25,947 nucleotides of DNA, taken from positions 1 to 25,947 of the forward strand of contig JBCDFV010000054.1 in NCBI GenBank assembly GCA_039177555.1, written 5' to 3'. The notes under the pieces are model-generated. The model made no database searches and was not told the origin of the DNA. It saw only the letters and a program-made list of their open reading frames with translations. This document shows positions 1 to 7,013 of this stretch, in pieces. Made by a program: the position numbers and the translations under genes. The number at the start of each line of letters is the position of its first letter. The stretch's first letter is position 1. The stretch comes from JANQGH01 sp039177555 (lineage in GTDB: Bacteria; Pseudomonadota; Alphaproteobacteria; DSM-16000; Inquilinaceae).

Positions 1-1
1 C

Positions 2-97
2 ACCGTGGCGCTGGCCAACAAGATGGCGCGCATCGCCTGGGCGATCCTGTGCCACGGCGGGGTCTACCGCCAGGCCGCCGGCACACCGGCCGCCTGA
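2..97 (+). CDS. IS110-family transposase, C-terminal fragment (cut by window edge)
   Basis: Reading from base 2, 31 codons to TGA at 95-97 give a peptide containing VALANKMARIAWAIL, followed by a short tail ending TPAA. The motif A-L-A-N-K-x-A-R-I-x-W-A-x-L is the standard C-terminal signature of IS110/IS1111 transposases (Transposase_20 region). These recombinases join a RuvC-like DEDD domain to a C-terminal serine domain and move DNA as a circular intermediate guided by an element-encoded RNA. Only the extreme C-terminus is visible, so intactness of the catalytic domains cannot be judged. Subgroup assignment to IS1111 is a judgement from the motif. Confidence 0.75.
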   Translation, partial: TVALANKMARIAWAILCHGGVYRQAAGTPAA

Positions 98-300
98 GCC
101 GACAACGCAACGACACCCGTGTTCCGTTTGCGAGGGTGAAAAGGGACGTGATGGCGATCCGGGAGAACCCGGAGACCGGCAAAACCCGTGTACTGTCATG
201 CGCCCCATCAGCGCGCTACAGTGATTTGGGAGCCGGTCGGCGGACTTCATCAGGGCCAGCGGTCATGACGACCGCAACCAACAGGCCGGATACATGACTG
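98..300 (+). ncRNA. Candidate IS1111-type bridge (seeker) RNA
   Basis: This non-coding stretch directly follows the transposase stop, where IS1111-subgroup elements are known to encode their bridge/seeker RNA. Three hairpins are visible. At 159-172, CCGGG pairs with CCCGG around an AGAA loop. At 192-222, ACTGT/ACAGT and GCGC/GCGC are separated by a symmetric 3x3 internal loop and capped by a 7-nt loop. At 259-275, GCGGTC pairs with GACCGC around a 5-nt loop. A stem with an internal loop is the expected architecture for a guide-loop RNA. RNA ends and guide sequences cannot be set without the left end of the element. An open frame at 49-297 crosses the region but resembles nothing I recognise. 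Confidence 0.4.
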
Positions 301-360
301 CACCCGACCAGATCGCCAAACCCACCAATCATCCCTTGCAAAGCTGGGGCCGTCCATACA

Positions 361-414
361 TGACAGTTTACTAAATCGCCTTTTATTGCATTAATAGCAT
401 TTACTAAACTGTCA
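361..414. repeat. AT-rich imperfect inverted repeat next to the IS end
   Basis: TGACAGTTTACTAAAT (361-376) is mirrored by ATTTACTAAACTGTCA (399-414); the 16-nt arms differ at one position, with a 22-nt AT-rich spacer. Because TTTACTAAA is itself nearly palindromic, it also recurs as a direct repeat at 367-375 and 400-408, 33 bp apart. A tandem 8-mer GAAACTAA x2 follows at 417-432. Surrounding DNA is high GC, so this 70-bp AT-rich island stands out. It could be the target palindrome of the IS, a terminator-like structure between the transposase and the gene ending at 472, or a protein-binding site. Confidence 0.6.
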
Positions 415-471
415 CCGAAACTAAGAAACTAAGCCCGGGCGCTTGGACGCGATCGAGATGCGGGTCGAGCT

Positions 472-2571
472 CTAGAAGAAATCCCAGCCGTCGGCGAACT
501 TTTCGGCGAAGCTTGAGAAGAAGCCGCCGAACGGCCCCTGTCCCTCCAGGGTGATCACCGTATCGTCGCCGGCCTGGTCGACCTCGAACGATCGGCGGCC
601 GAACAGGCCGCCAAACACGCCGCCAAACACACCCTTAACCAGCAGCGAGCCGTCCAGCGAGCCGTTGTCGTCCGTGTCGAACAGGATCTCGGTGCGGCCG
701 AACCAGCCCCTCTCGATCTCGACCTCGCCGTCATAGCCCTCGATGATCAGCGCGTCGCCGCGCCCGAAGCCGATGAGGCGGTCGCCGTCCAGCTCTTCGG
801 CCGTGCCGATATAGGTGTCATCGCCGGGCCCGCCCTTTTGCACGTCCCGGCCCAGGCCGCCGCGCAGCACATCGTCGTCCCGGCCGCCCTTCAGGATGTC
901 GTTGTCGTCGCCGCCGAACAGGAAGTCGTCATCGTCACGGCCGATCAGAATGTCCCTGCCGTCCCCGCCGAAGGCGCGGTCGCTGCTGCCCTTGCCGATG
1001 AAGACATCGTCCGCCTCGTCGCCTTCGAAGGTGAAGCCGACATCCTCGCCGAAATCCTCCGAGCCGAACAGGATGTAGGCCGACGGTGCTTGCTGGCCGT
1101 CGCCCAGGGTCGCGATCGCCAGATCGGCGATGCCGTCGCCATTGACATCGCCGGCGCCGCTGACGCTGATCCCAACCTCAGAGCTGGTGGTGGATTCGGC
1201 CTTGAGGATCAGGCCGTTCGTGCCGTCGAGTTCGTTCGCTTGGATCAGCGCCGGAAAGCCCTGGTCGGTGCCGAAAATGAGGTAGGCGGCACCTTCAAAG
1301 TTTCGCGAATCCGGGTCTTGTTCCGTTTGCGGCTGGCCGACCAGAATATCGTCGAAGCCGTCATTGTTGACGTCGCCGACCGCCGACAGCCAGGGGCCGG
1401 GAAACCCGTTCTCGCCGGTCACGACCGAAAATCCGTTGGTCCCGTCAAGCTGGGTCAAGTCGATCGGCGATGTGGGAATGTCCGGCCCGCCGAACACGAC
1501 CGAGGCGGAGATACCGCCCGGCCATGAGCCGGTGATGATGTCGTCATAGCCATCGCCGTTGATGTCGCCGGCGGCGGAGACGGCAAGGCCCCGCATGGTG
1601 CTGTTCTGATCGCCCGTCAGGATAACCACGTCGCCGGTTTGACTGTCCGGATTGGTCAGGTCGAGCGACGCCGGAAATGGCTCCGTGTCGGAGCCATAGA
1701 TGATGTAGGAGTAGGTTGGAATTGGATTGCTGCCGCCGCCCTCGAACTCAAAGCCGTTTTGGGGGGCGCCGACAATGATCTCGTCAACACCGTCGCCATT
1801 GAGGTCGCCGGCACCGGCAATTGAGAAGCCGACCGCGCCGCCCGGCACCTGACCCTCGATCTTGAAACCGCGCGTGCCGTCGAGCGCGCTCAGTTCCAGC
1901 GCGGCTGGGATCAGATCAGACGTGCCGTAGAGCACATAGGCGATGCCGGAGAAACCAAGCTGCGAGTTAGTGCCTTGATTGATCCCCGGCCCCTGCGGCG
2001 CGCCCAGCAGAAGGTCCGAAAGACCGTCGCCATTGACGTCGGCGCTTGATACGGCGTAGCCGCTTAAGTCCGGTGGGCGATAGTCGGGGTCGCCAAAACT
2101 GCCGGTTTGCCCGGTTTCACCGAACAGGGCGAACCCCTGCGAGCCATCAAGCTCCAACAGATCAATCTCTTCCGGAAGACCATCCTCCGAGCCGTAGATC
2201 AGATAGCTGATGCCCGCCTTGGTGCGGTTATCCGGTTCGGCATTCGGCGCACCGAGGAAGAAGTCATCGACCCCGTCGCCATTGAAATCGCCGACGCCCG
2301 AAATCGAATAACCGGCCTGTATGCCGTCGGTACCGCCGACGATGGTGACATCAACATCCAACGGCGTGAGTTCGGCATCGAAGGGATCCGACGAGCCATA
2401 TATGATGTAGGTGACACCGCCATTGGCGGCGGTCGGGTCGGCGATCGCGACGTCGTCGATGCCGTCGTCATTAATGTCGCCGATAACCGATACGCGGCTA
2501 CCGGCCGACCCGCCGAATTTGAACCCGTTGGTGCCGTCCAGATTGTCGAGATTGATCGTCGTCGTTGCCAT
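472..2571 (-). CDS. FG-GAP repeat protein with C-terminal RTX calcium-binding repeats, probably secreted
   Basis: A 699-residue acidic protein with no classical signal peptide. Seven FG-GAP/integrin-alpha-type repeats are visible, each with a calcium loop of the DxNxDGxxD kind (residues 32-40, 95-103, 178-186, 256-264, 336-344, 400-408, 475-483) and often introduced by LDGTNGF, so a seven-bladed beta-propeller is likely. Residues about 520-590 are RTX nonapeptide-type repeats (GGDGRDILIG, GGDDNDILKG, GGRDDDVLRG). The tail carries a GVFGGVFGGLFG run and ends in DFF, like the acidic-hydrophobic C-termini of type I secretion substrates. Export by a type I (ABC-MFP-TolC) system is inferred; none is encoded here. 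The start ATG at 2571 has GAGG upstream. Role is unknown, perhaps adhesion or surface binding. Confidence 0.85.
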   Translation of the reverse strand: MATTTINLDNLDGTNGFKFGGSAGSRVSVIGDINDDGIDDVAIADPTAANGGVTYIIYGSSDPFDAELTPLDVDVTIVGGTDGIQAGYSISGVGDFNGDGVDDFFLGAPNAEPDNRTKAGISYLIYGSEDGLPEEIDLLELDGSQGFALFGETGQTGSFGDPDYRPPDLSGYAVSSADVNGDGLSDLLLGAPQGPGINQGTNSQLGFSGIAYVLYGTSDLIPAALELSALDGTRGFKIEGQVPGGAVGFSIAGAGDLNGDGVDEIIVGAPQNGFEFEGGGSNPIPTYSYIIYGSDTEPFPASLDLTNPDSQTGDVVILTGDQNSTMRGLAVSAAGDINGDGYDDIITGSWPGGISASVVFGGPDIPTSPIDLTQLDGTNGFSVVTGENGFPGPWLSAVGDVNNDGFDDILVGQPQTEQDPDSRNFEGAAYLIFGTDQGFPALIQANELDGTNGLILKAESTTSSEVGISVSGAGDVNGDGIADLAIATLGDGQQAPSAYILFGSEDFGEDVGFTFEGDEADDVFIGKGSSDRAFGGDGRDILIGRDDDDFLFGGDDNDILKGGRDDDVLRGGLGRDVQKGGPGDDTYIGTAEELDGDRLIGFGRGDALIIEGYDGEVEIERGWFGRTEILFDTDDNGSLDGSLLVKGVFGGVFGGLFGRRSFEVDQAGDDTVITLEGQGPFGGFFSSFAEKFADGWDFF

Positions 2572-2963
2572 GGTCCGAGGCCCCTCACTATAGGTGTGCC
2601 GTGCCGGTTTCGCGCCTTAGCGGCCGCGACGTTGATCGCAATGCAGAGCATCCGCAACGCCTGCCATCTCGCAGTCTCGCAATGACTGTCGGCGAAGGCT
2701 GCTATGATAGCGTGAGATGGTGCGGTCGCAAACAACTATTGGCGTTATCGGGGGTCATCAAAGCGCCCGATGCCCGGGGCCCGCCCGTAACGGCCGGTTG
2801 ACGCTGGCCTGCCACAAGGGCCTGGATCGTGTCGGCCAGGTCGCGTGCGACACGGCCCGCTACCGCAACACAAACCACCTACTCGATCGGCGTCAGCGCC
2901 GAGACCTACGCCGCCGACCGTCCTTTGTGCCGCCGGCGCGCTCATGACAAGGACCACGACTGT
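2572..2963. other. Divergent intergenic region with one inverted repeat
   Basis: About 390 bp separate the divergent starts of the FG-GAP/RTX gene and the MpaB-like gene. I see no credible gene. CGTGTCG (2828-2834) and CGACACG (2848-2854) form a perfect 7-bp inverted repeat with a 13-nt spacer, and a competing smaller hairpin GTCGC/GCGAC lies inside it (2840-2851). This could be an operator or 5' leader structure for the rightward gene. On the minus strand TATAGT (2589-2594) resembles a -10 box for the leftward gene, but no good -35 accompanies it. Confidence 0.35.
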
Positions 2964-3842
2964 ATGACCAACACCGCGTCGCGGCCGAAAACGGCGTCGC
3001 GTCGTCCCTCACGGGTTGCCGACAAGATCGCCGCGCTCGACCCGGAGAAGGACTATGAGGAAATCGCGCGCCTGCTTTACGGCTACGCGTTTTCCTGGGA
3101 CATCGAGCGGGCTTTGGAGTTTGCGCTGTTCCGCACCTATGCGGTGCCGTCGATCTCCAAACTGCTGGCCAAGACCGGCGAATTCGAACACCGGCCGCGC
3201 AAGCGCTATGACGACACCGAACTGATCCTGGCCGAGGCGATCGAAAACGGGCTCGACAGTTCTCGCGGGCGGCGCTCGATCGCCCGGATGAACGCCATGC
3301 ATGGGCGGTTCCGGATCGACAATGAGGACATGCTGTATGTCCTGTCGACCTTCATGTGCGAGCCGGTGCGCTGGCTGGACCGGTTCGGCCGAAGGGCCAT
3401 GACGGAGACAGAGCAGCGGGCCTGGTTTCTGTATTACCGCGCGCTGGGCGAGCGCATGGGCATCCGGGACATCCCCGACCGGCTCGACACCATGATGGAC
3501 TGGAACGCGGACTACGAAGCGGCGAACTTCCGCTATGCCGATACCAACAAGCGCATCGCGGCGGCGACCAGCGACCTGCTGCTCGGCTTCTACGCGCCGC
3601 GTTGGCTGTTTTGGGCTGGCCGGCCGGTTGTCCGCGCCTTTCTCGACCGGCCGTTGCTGGACGCCATGGGCTTCAAGCCGGCGCCGGGATGGCTGCAACG
3701 GTTGTTGAGGGTGGCGCTGAGGGGCCGCGCCCGCCTGCTGAGGCGTCTGCCGCCCCGCCGCCGCCCGCGCCTGCTGACCCAGGTTCCGCGTCCGACCTAT
3801 CCGGAAGGCTATCGGATTGACGAGCTGGGCACGTTTCGCTAA
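2964..3842 (+). CDS. Oxygenase MpaB family protein (DUF2236)
   Basis: A 292-residue protein matching the DUF2236/MpaB-rubber oxygenase superfamily, haem-dependent all-alpha proteins that include the latex-clearing oxygenase and fungal MpaB. The recognisable core is SIARMNAMHGRFRIDNEDML (about residues 105-124), with the conserved His at 113, followed by YVLSTFMCEPVRW and a GERMGIRDIP segment near 162-171. The C-terminus is Arg-rich (about 253-268). The frame stays open upstream to 2829, but ATG at 2964 is preferred: it has AAGGA about 10 nt upstream and gives a family-like length. The substrate is unknown. The gene converges on the peroxidase gene at a shared terminator. Placing another probable haem enzyme beside a haem peroxidase may be functional, but that is inference. 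Confidence 0.75.
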   Translation: MTNTASRPKTASRRPSRVADKIAALDPEKDYEEIARLLYGYAFSWDIERALEFALFRTYAVPSISKLLAKTGEFEHRPRKRYDDTELILAEAIENGLDSSRGRRSIARMNAMHGRFRIDNEDMLYVLSTFMCEPVRWLDRFGRRAMTETEQRAWFLYYRALGERMGIRDIPDRLDTMMDWNADYEAANFRYADTNKRIAAATSDLLLGFYAPRWLFWAGRPVVRAFLDRPLLDAMGFKPAPGWLQRLLRVALRGRARLLRRLPPRRRPRLLTQVPRPTYPEGYRIDELGTFR

Positions 3843-3883
3843 GCGCGCTTAGTGTCGTGAAGAAATAGGTGCGTGAAGCAAGA

Positions 3884-3908
3884 GGGGGCCGCCTGGACAG
3901 CGGCCCCC
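3884..3908. terminator. Strong hairpin between convergent genes
   Basis: GGGGGCCGC (3884-3892) pairs perfectly with GCGGCCCCC (3900-3908) around a 7-nt loop, a 9-bp GC stem. It lies midway between the stop of the MpaB-like gene (3842) and the stop of the peroxidase gene (3931), as expected for a bidirectional terminator. The U-tract is poor on both strands, so efficiency or Rho involvement is uncertain. Confidence 0.65.
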
Positions 3909-3930
3909 GCACTGCGCGCCGTCCGGTCTG

Positions 3931-5970
3931 TCAGGCGATGTCGAAGACGTCGGGTGTTAACTGGTCCAGGGTCGTGTTTTCGAACAGCACCTTGTCGCTG
4001 CCGCCGATCTTCAACTCAACAGCGTCGCCAACCTGTTTCAAGGCCGTGTCCAGGTCGAACCGGCGGCCGACCTGTTCCAGCTTCACCATGTCGCCGGCCT
4101 CGAAATCGGTGACGATGTCCATGCCCGAGCCCTTGGCGAAGACGAAAATGTCGCCGTCGGCCCCGCCCTTCAGCGTGTCGTTGCCGGCGCCGCCGATGAT
4201 CAGGTCGCTGCCGGCGTCGCCCTCAAGCTGATCGTCGCCGCCGTTGCCTTCCAGCGTGTCGTTGCCGGCGAGCCCCAGCAGCAGGTCGCGGTTGCCGTCG
4301 CCGACGATCGCATCGTCGCCGTTGGTGCCGCCCATCCGGTCGAAGGCGAAGAACACCTGGTCCTGGATCGCGTCGATGTCGGTGTTGCGCTCGATAACGT
4401 CGCCAAGGCTGGTGTCCCACAGGGTCGCGACCTCTTCATCGCTCAAGCCGCCGGCCTCGCTCCAATACGGGTCGCCGTCGCGCAGGCGTTGGAACTGGTC
4501 GGCGATGACCGTGGCGAAAACCTCGCCGACCATGCCGCCATTGACCGCGTCCTCCGCCAGGCCGCCGACCCAGGCGTCGACCAGATCGACGTCGCCATAG
4601 ACGGCCTCAAGCTGTTGGGCCAGCACCGTGTCCGACGTGATGTCGGAGAAATCCTCCGCCCGGCCCAGGCCCAGCGCCTCGCGCAGATCGTTGTAGCTGG
4701 CGACGCCCAGATCCCTGCCGCGTTGAATGTTCAACGATGCCAGATCCAGCCCGCCATCCCCCGGCGCGCCGAACAGGAAGTTGCGCACATCGTCGACGAT
4801 GTGGGCGTCCAGCTCTTGCGACGTGCCGGCCGCCAGGCCGCGCAGCAGCGGGTCGATGCCGCCATTGTCGCCGATGATGTCCGCGTTGAAGAAGGCGTCG
4901 CGCAAGGCCAGGGCCCCGGCGGAGATCGGCGAGCCATCCTCGTTCAACCGCTGCAACTCGGACGACAACAGCGAGTGGCCGAAGCGGAAGGCGGCGGTCG
5001 AGAACTCGACCGAGATGCCCGGATTGACCGTCTCGTCATAGCCCCTGTATTTGGCGATGGCGTCCTCGCCGATGATGATCGGCAGGAACTCGGTGTGGGT
5101 GATGGCCTGGATTTCCGCCTCCACCCGCATGCGGGCGGCGAGGTAAAGCTCGTCGTCGGTCAGGCTGGTGTCTTCCGCCGCCAGTTCGGAGACCCACCAA
5201 TTGTGCTCGCGCGCGAACAGGGTGTGCATGCTGGTCAGCGCGGCGTTCTCCGCCGCCCGGACATCGCCGGCCAGCACCCCGTCCGCCGTCTGGATCAGCA
5301 GGCCGTCACCGTCCAGCAGCAGCGTGCCGCCCTCGCCGCGCAGCGCCGCCGCCGTTGCGGCGTCCGAGCCATAGACCATGCTGGCGTCCATGAACGCGGT
5401 GATTTCGTTGACATGCTCGCGCGCGCCGTCGACGCCGGTGCCGTCGGCATAGTCGACGCGGAAGAACGGGATGAAGGCGTCGCCGTCGCCGTCCGGGTCG
5501 AACCAGGCATCGCCGGTGGGCACCGAAATGGGCGCGAATTCAAGCGTGCCCGCCTCGGTCAGGTCCAGATCGTGATCGATGAACTGACCCCAGGCCCACA
5601 GAAAGTCGCTGGCGCCCAGCGCGTTGGGCATGTCGCCCGCCTGGGCGACGACGGCGTTGGAAATCTCGCGCGCGCCCGGCCGGTCGGCGACCATCTCGCC
5701 GATGCCATCCTCATAAGCCGCCGGCGCCAGGCGCAGCAAATGCTGGTCGACCGCCCCCCAATCCTCATAGTCCGGATTGGTGCCGACGCCGTCGATCGCT
5801 CGTTGGAGGATTTCGGAGCTGTCGTTCGGCGGCGGTTGGCCGCCCGGGCCACCACCCTTTCCGCCGCCCTTTCCACCACCAGGGCCGCCGCCTTCGCCAC
5901 CGCCGGGGCCGCCCCCCTTGCCACCGCCGCCTTTGCCGCCACCCGTGATCGCGGTTGTATCCGTATTCAT
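3931..5970 (-). CDS. Animal-type haem peroxidase with C-terminal RTX repeats, probably secreted
   Basis: A 679-residue peroxidase-cyclooxygenase superfamily member. Residues 10-44 are a Gly/Lys/Pro low-complexity linker. Key residues by comparison with myeloperoxidase: distal GQFIDHD with Gln129, Asp132 (haem-ester position) and His133; catalytic Arg238 with Glu241 in VRAAEN; SMHTLFAREHN; proximal His332 in FRFGHS; Asn414 in LNIQRGRD. The Met that makes the sulfonium haem link in myeloperoxidase is Asn242 here, and the usual RGRDHG motif reads RGRDLG. Residues 547-611 are RTX repeats (GLAGNDTLEGNGGDDQLEG), so type I secretion and calcium-dependent folding are expected. ATG at 5970 is chosen because GGGGGA lies 6 nt upstream; in-frame starts at 5976, 6000 and 6006 (TTG) fit the ribosome site worse. 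Confidence 0.88.
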   Translation of the reverse strand: MNTDTTAITGGGKGGGGKGGGPGGGEGGGPGGGKGGGKGGGPGGQPPPNDSSEILQRAIDGVGTNPDYEDWGAVDQHLLRLAPAAYEDGIGEMVADRPGAREISNAVVAQAGDMPNALGASDFLWAWGQFIDHDLDLTEAGTLEFAPISVPTGDAWFDPDGDGDAFIPFFRVDYADGTGVDGAREHVNEITAFMDASMVYGSDAATAAALRGEGGTLLLDGDGLLIQTADGVLAGDVRAAENAALTSMHTLFAREHNWWVSELAAEDTSLTDDELYLAARMRVEAEIQAITHTEFLPIIIGEDAIAKYRGYDETVNPGISVEFSTAAFRFGHSLLSSELQRLNEDGSPISAGALALRDAFFNADIIGDNGGIDPLLRGLAAGTSQELDAHIVDDVRNFLFGAPGDGGLDLASLNIQRGRDLGVASYNDLREALGLGRAEDFSDITSDTVLAQQLEAVYGDVDLVDAWVGGLAEDAVNGGMVGEVFATVIADQFQRLRDGDPYWSEAGGLSDEEVATLWDTSLGDVIERNTDIDAIQDQVFFAFDRMGGTNGDDAIVGDGNRDLLLGLAGNDTLEGNGGDDQLEGDAGSDLIIGGAGNDTLKGGADGDIFVFAKGSGMDIVTDFEAGDMVKLEQVGRRFDLDTALKQVGDAVELKIGGSDKVLFENTTLDQLTPDVFDIA
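5839..5943 (-). repeat. Gly-rich low-complexity tract encoding the peroxidase N-terminal linker
   Basis: Codons 10-44 of the peroxidase gene encode units such as GGGKGGG, GPGGGEGGG and GPGGGKGGG, built from GGN codons. The DNA is a degenerate tandem array of short units (CCGCC, CCACC and TTTCC on the plus strand). Such tracts change length by slippage or recombination. At protein level it is probably a flexible or surface-binding linker ahead of the catalytic domain. Confidence 0.7.
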
Positions 5971-6272
5971 CGACATTCCCCCATGTCTTGTTGACTTCAT
6001 CGACAATCATCGTTGAGCAACAAGAATGGCGAAATCCGCGCGTGATTGCGGCGAAACGGGTTATGCCTTGTGGCGAAAAAATGATGATTAAGTCATGCAG
6101 GCATAGAAGTGCCCATGGGCGGGTCAGCGCTGTCGTTTGACTTTCGCGCGCGGCGATCCAAGCGAGAAAGGGGCCAACGATATCGCGCCCGTGATATTAG
6201 TAGATCCCGGCCGACCGGCCTTGCGTGGGCGCGAGGCACAGGTTCGCGCGTGTGGGCGAAGAGAGGATAACC
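5971..6272. other. Divergent intergenic region, no gene seen
   Basis: This separates the divergent peroxidase and isoaspartate methyltransferase genes. It holds alternative upstream starts of the peroxidase gene (5976-6006) and an 8-bp palindrome CGATATCG (6178-6185). TTGACT near 6137 resembles a -35 box for the rightward genes but lacks a matching -10. I see no RNA gene or repeat. Confidence 0.4.
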
Positions 6273-7013
6273 GTGGCAAGGACCGTCAGCTTTGGCGTTG
6301 CCCTCGTGGGTGCCGTGCTCGTTTGGGGATCGGCCCTTGGGCAGGACCCGTTCGCGGGGCCGCGTGCCGCGATGGTGGCGACGATTGAGCAGTATGCGCA
6401 GATGACGCCGGACGTGTTCGGGGATGGCGCGATCGACCCCGCCGTGCTTGAGGTGATGGCCACGATCCCGCGCCACGCGTTCGTGCCCGATCGGGTCCGG
6501 GATCTTGCCTATACCGATCAGCCGCTGCCGATCGGCTATGGCCAGACGATCTCACAGCCCTTCATCGTGGCGATGATGACGGACCTGCTGGATATCGAGC
6601 CCGGCGATGCGGTGCTGGAAATCGGCACCGGGTCCGGTTACCAGGCGGCGGTGCTGTCGCCGTTGGCCGACGCGGTGCATACGATCGAGATCGTGCCCCA
6701 GCTTGGCGACACCGCCGCCGCCGTGCTTGACGATCTCGCCTTCGACAACGTCCAGGTGCGGGTGGGCGATGGCTATTATGGCTGGCCGGACGCGGCACCG
6801 TTCGACGCCATCATCGTGACGGCGGCGGCCAGCCACATTCCGGCACCGCTGGTGCAGCAGTTGCGGCCGGGCGGGCGCATGGTCATTCCCGTCGGCGGGC
6901 CGTTCGCGGTGCAGCAATTGATGCTGCTGGAACGCCAGCCGGACGGCGGCGTCGTATCGCGCCAGATCATGCCGGTGCGCTTCGTGCCGTTCACGGGTGC
7001 GGGAATTCGGTGA
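6273..7013 (+). CDS. pcm: Protein-L-isoaspartate O-methyltransferase with signal peptide
   Basis: A 246-residue PCMT-family enzyme that methylates L-isoaspartyl residues in damaged proteins with SAM as donor, starting their repair. Visible elements: the RHAFVPD segment (67-73), the substrate/SAM loop YGQTISQP (89-96), SAM motif I VLEIGTGSGYQAAVL (114-128), the GDGYYGWP segment (165-172) and the closing PVRFVPFTG. GTG at 6273 is chosen because GAGAGG lies about 6 nt upstream; a GTG at 6225 in frame lacks one. This start exposes a hydrophobic leader ending near ALGQD (residues 21-25), so the enzyme is probably exported to the periplasm. Its stop overlaps the next start by 4 nt. Confidence 0.92.
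   Translation: MARTVSFGVALVGAVLVWGSALGQDPFAGPRAAMVATIEQYAQMTPDVFGDGAIDPAVLEVMATIPRHAFVPDRVRDLAYTDQPLPIGYGQTISQPFIVAMMTDLLDIEPGDAVLEIGTGSGYQAAVLSPLADAVHTIEIVPQLGDTAAAVLDDLAFDNVQVRVGDGYYGWPDAAPFDAIIVTAAASHIPAPLVQQLRPGGRMVIPVGGPFAVQQLMLLERQPDGGVVSRQIMPVRFVPFTGAGIR

Larger units (their letters stand above)
1..357 (+). mobile_element. Right end of an IS110-family insertion sequence (partial)
   Basis: The window opens inside the 3' part of an IS110-family element: the transposase C-terminus (stop at 95-97) followed by a non-coding tail. The tail ends in a CTTGCAAA...GGGGCCGTCC motif (about 336-355) that I associate with right ends of IS1111-subgroup elements, so I place the boundary near 357. That position is an estimate. 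IS110-family elements lack long terminal inverted repeats and usually make no target duplication, so the edge cannot be read directly. The sequence changes abruptly to an AT-rich block at about 361, which supports a junction there. Confidence 0.6.

Noticed and set aside
49..297. An 82-codon plus-strand frame in the IS tail as a passenger gene
   Set aside because: It starts inside the transposase end, is Arg-rich with no recognised motif, and covers the three hairpins better explained as structured non-coding DNA.
4489..5994. A 501-codon plus-strand open frame opposite the peroxidase gene
   Set aside because: It mirrors the peroxidase frame in GC-rich DNA, has low-complexity Arg/Ala/Val/Gln composition and no recognisable motif; the minus-strand frame has all the peroxidase motifs.
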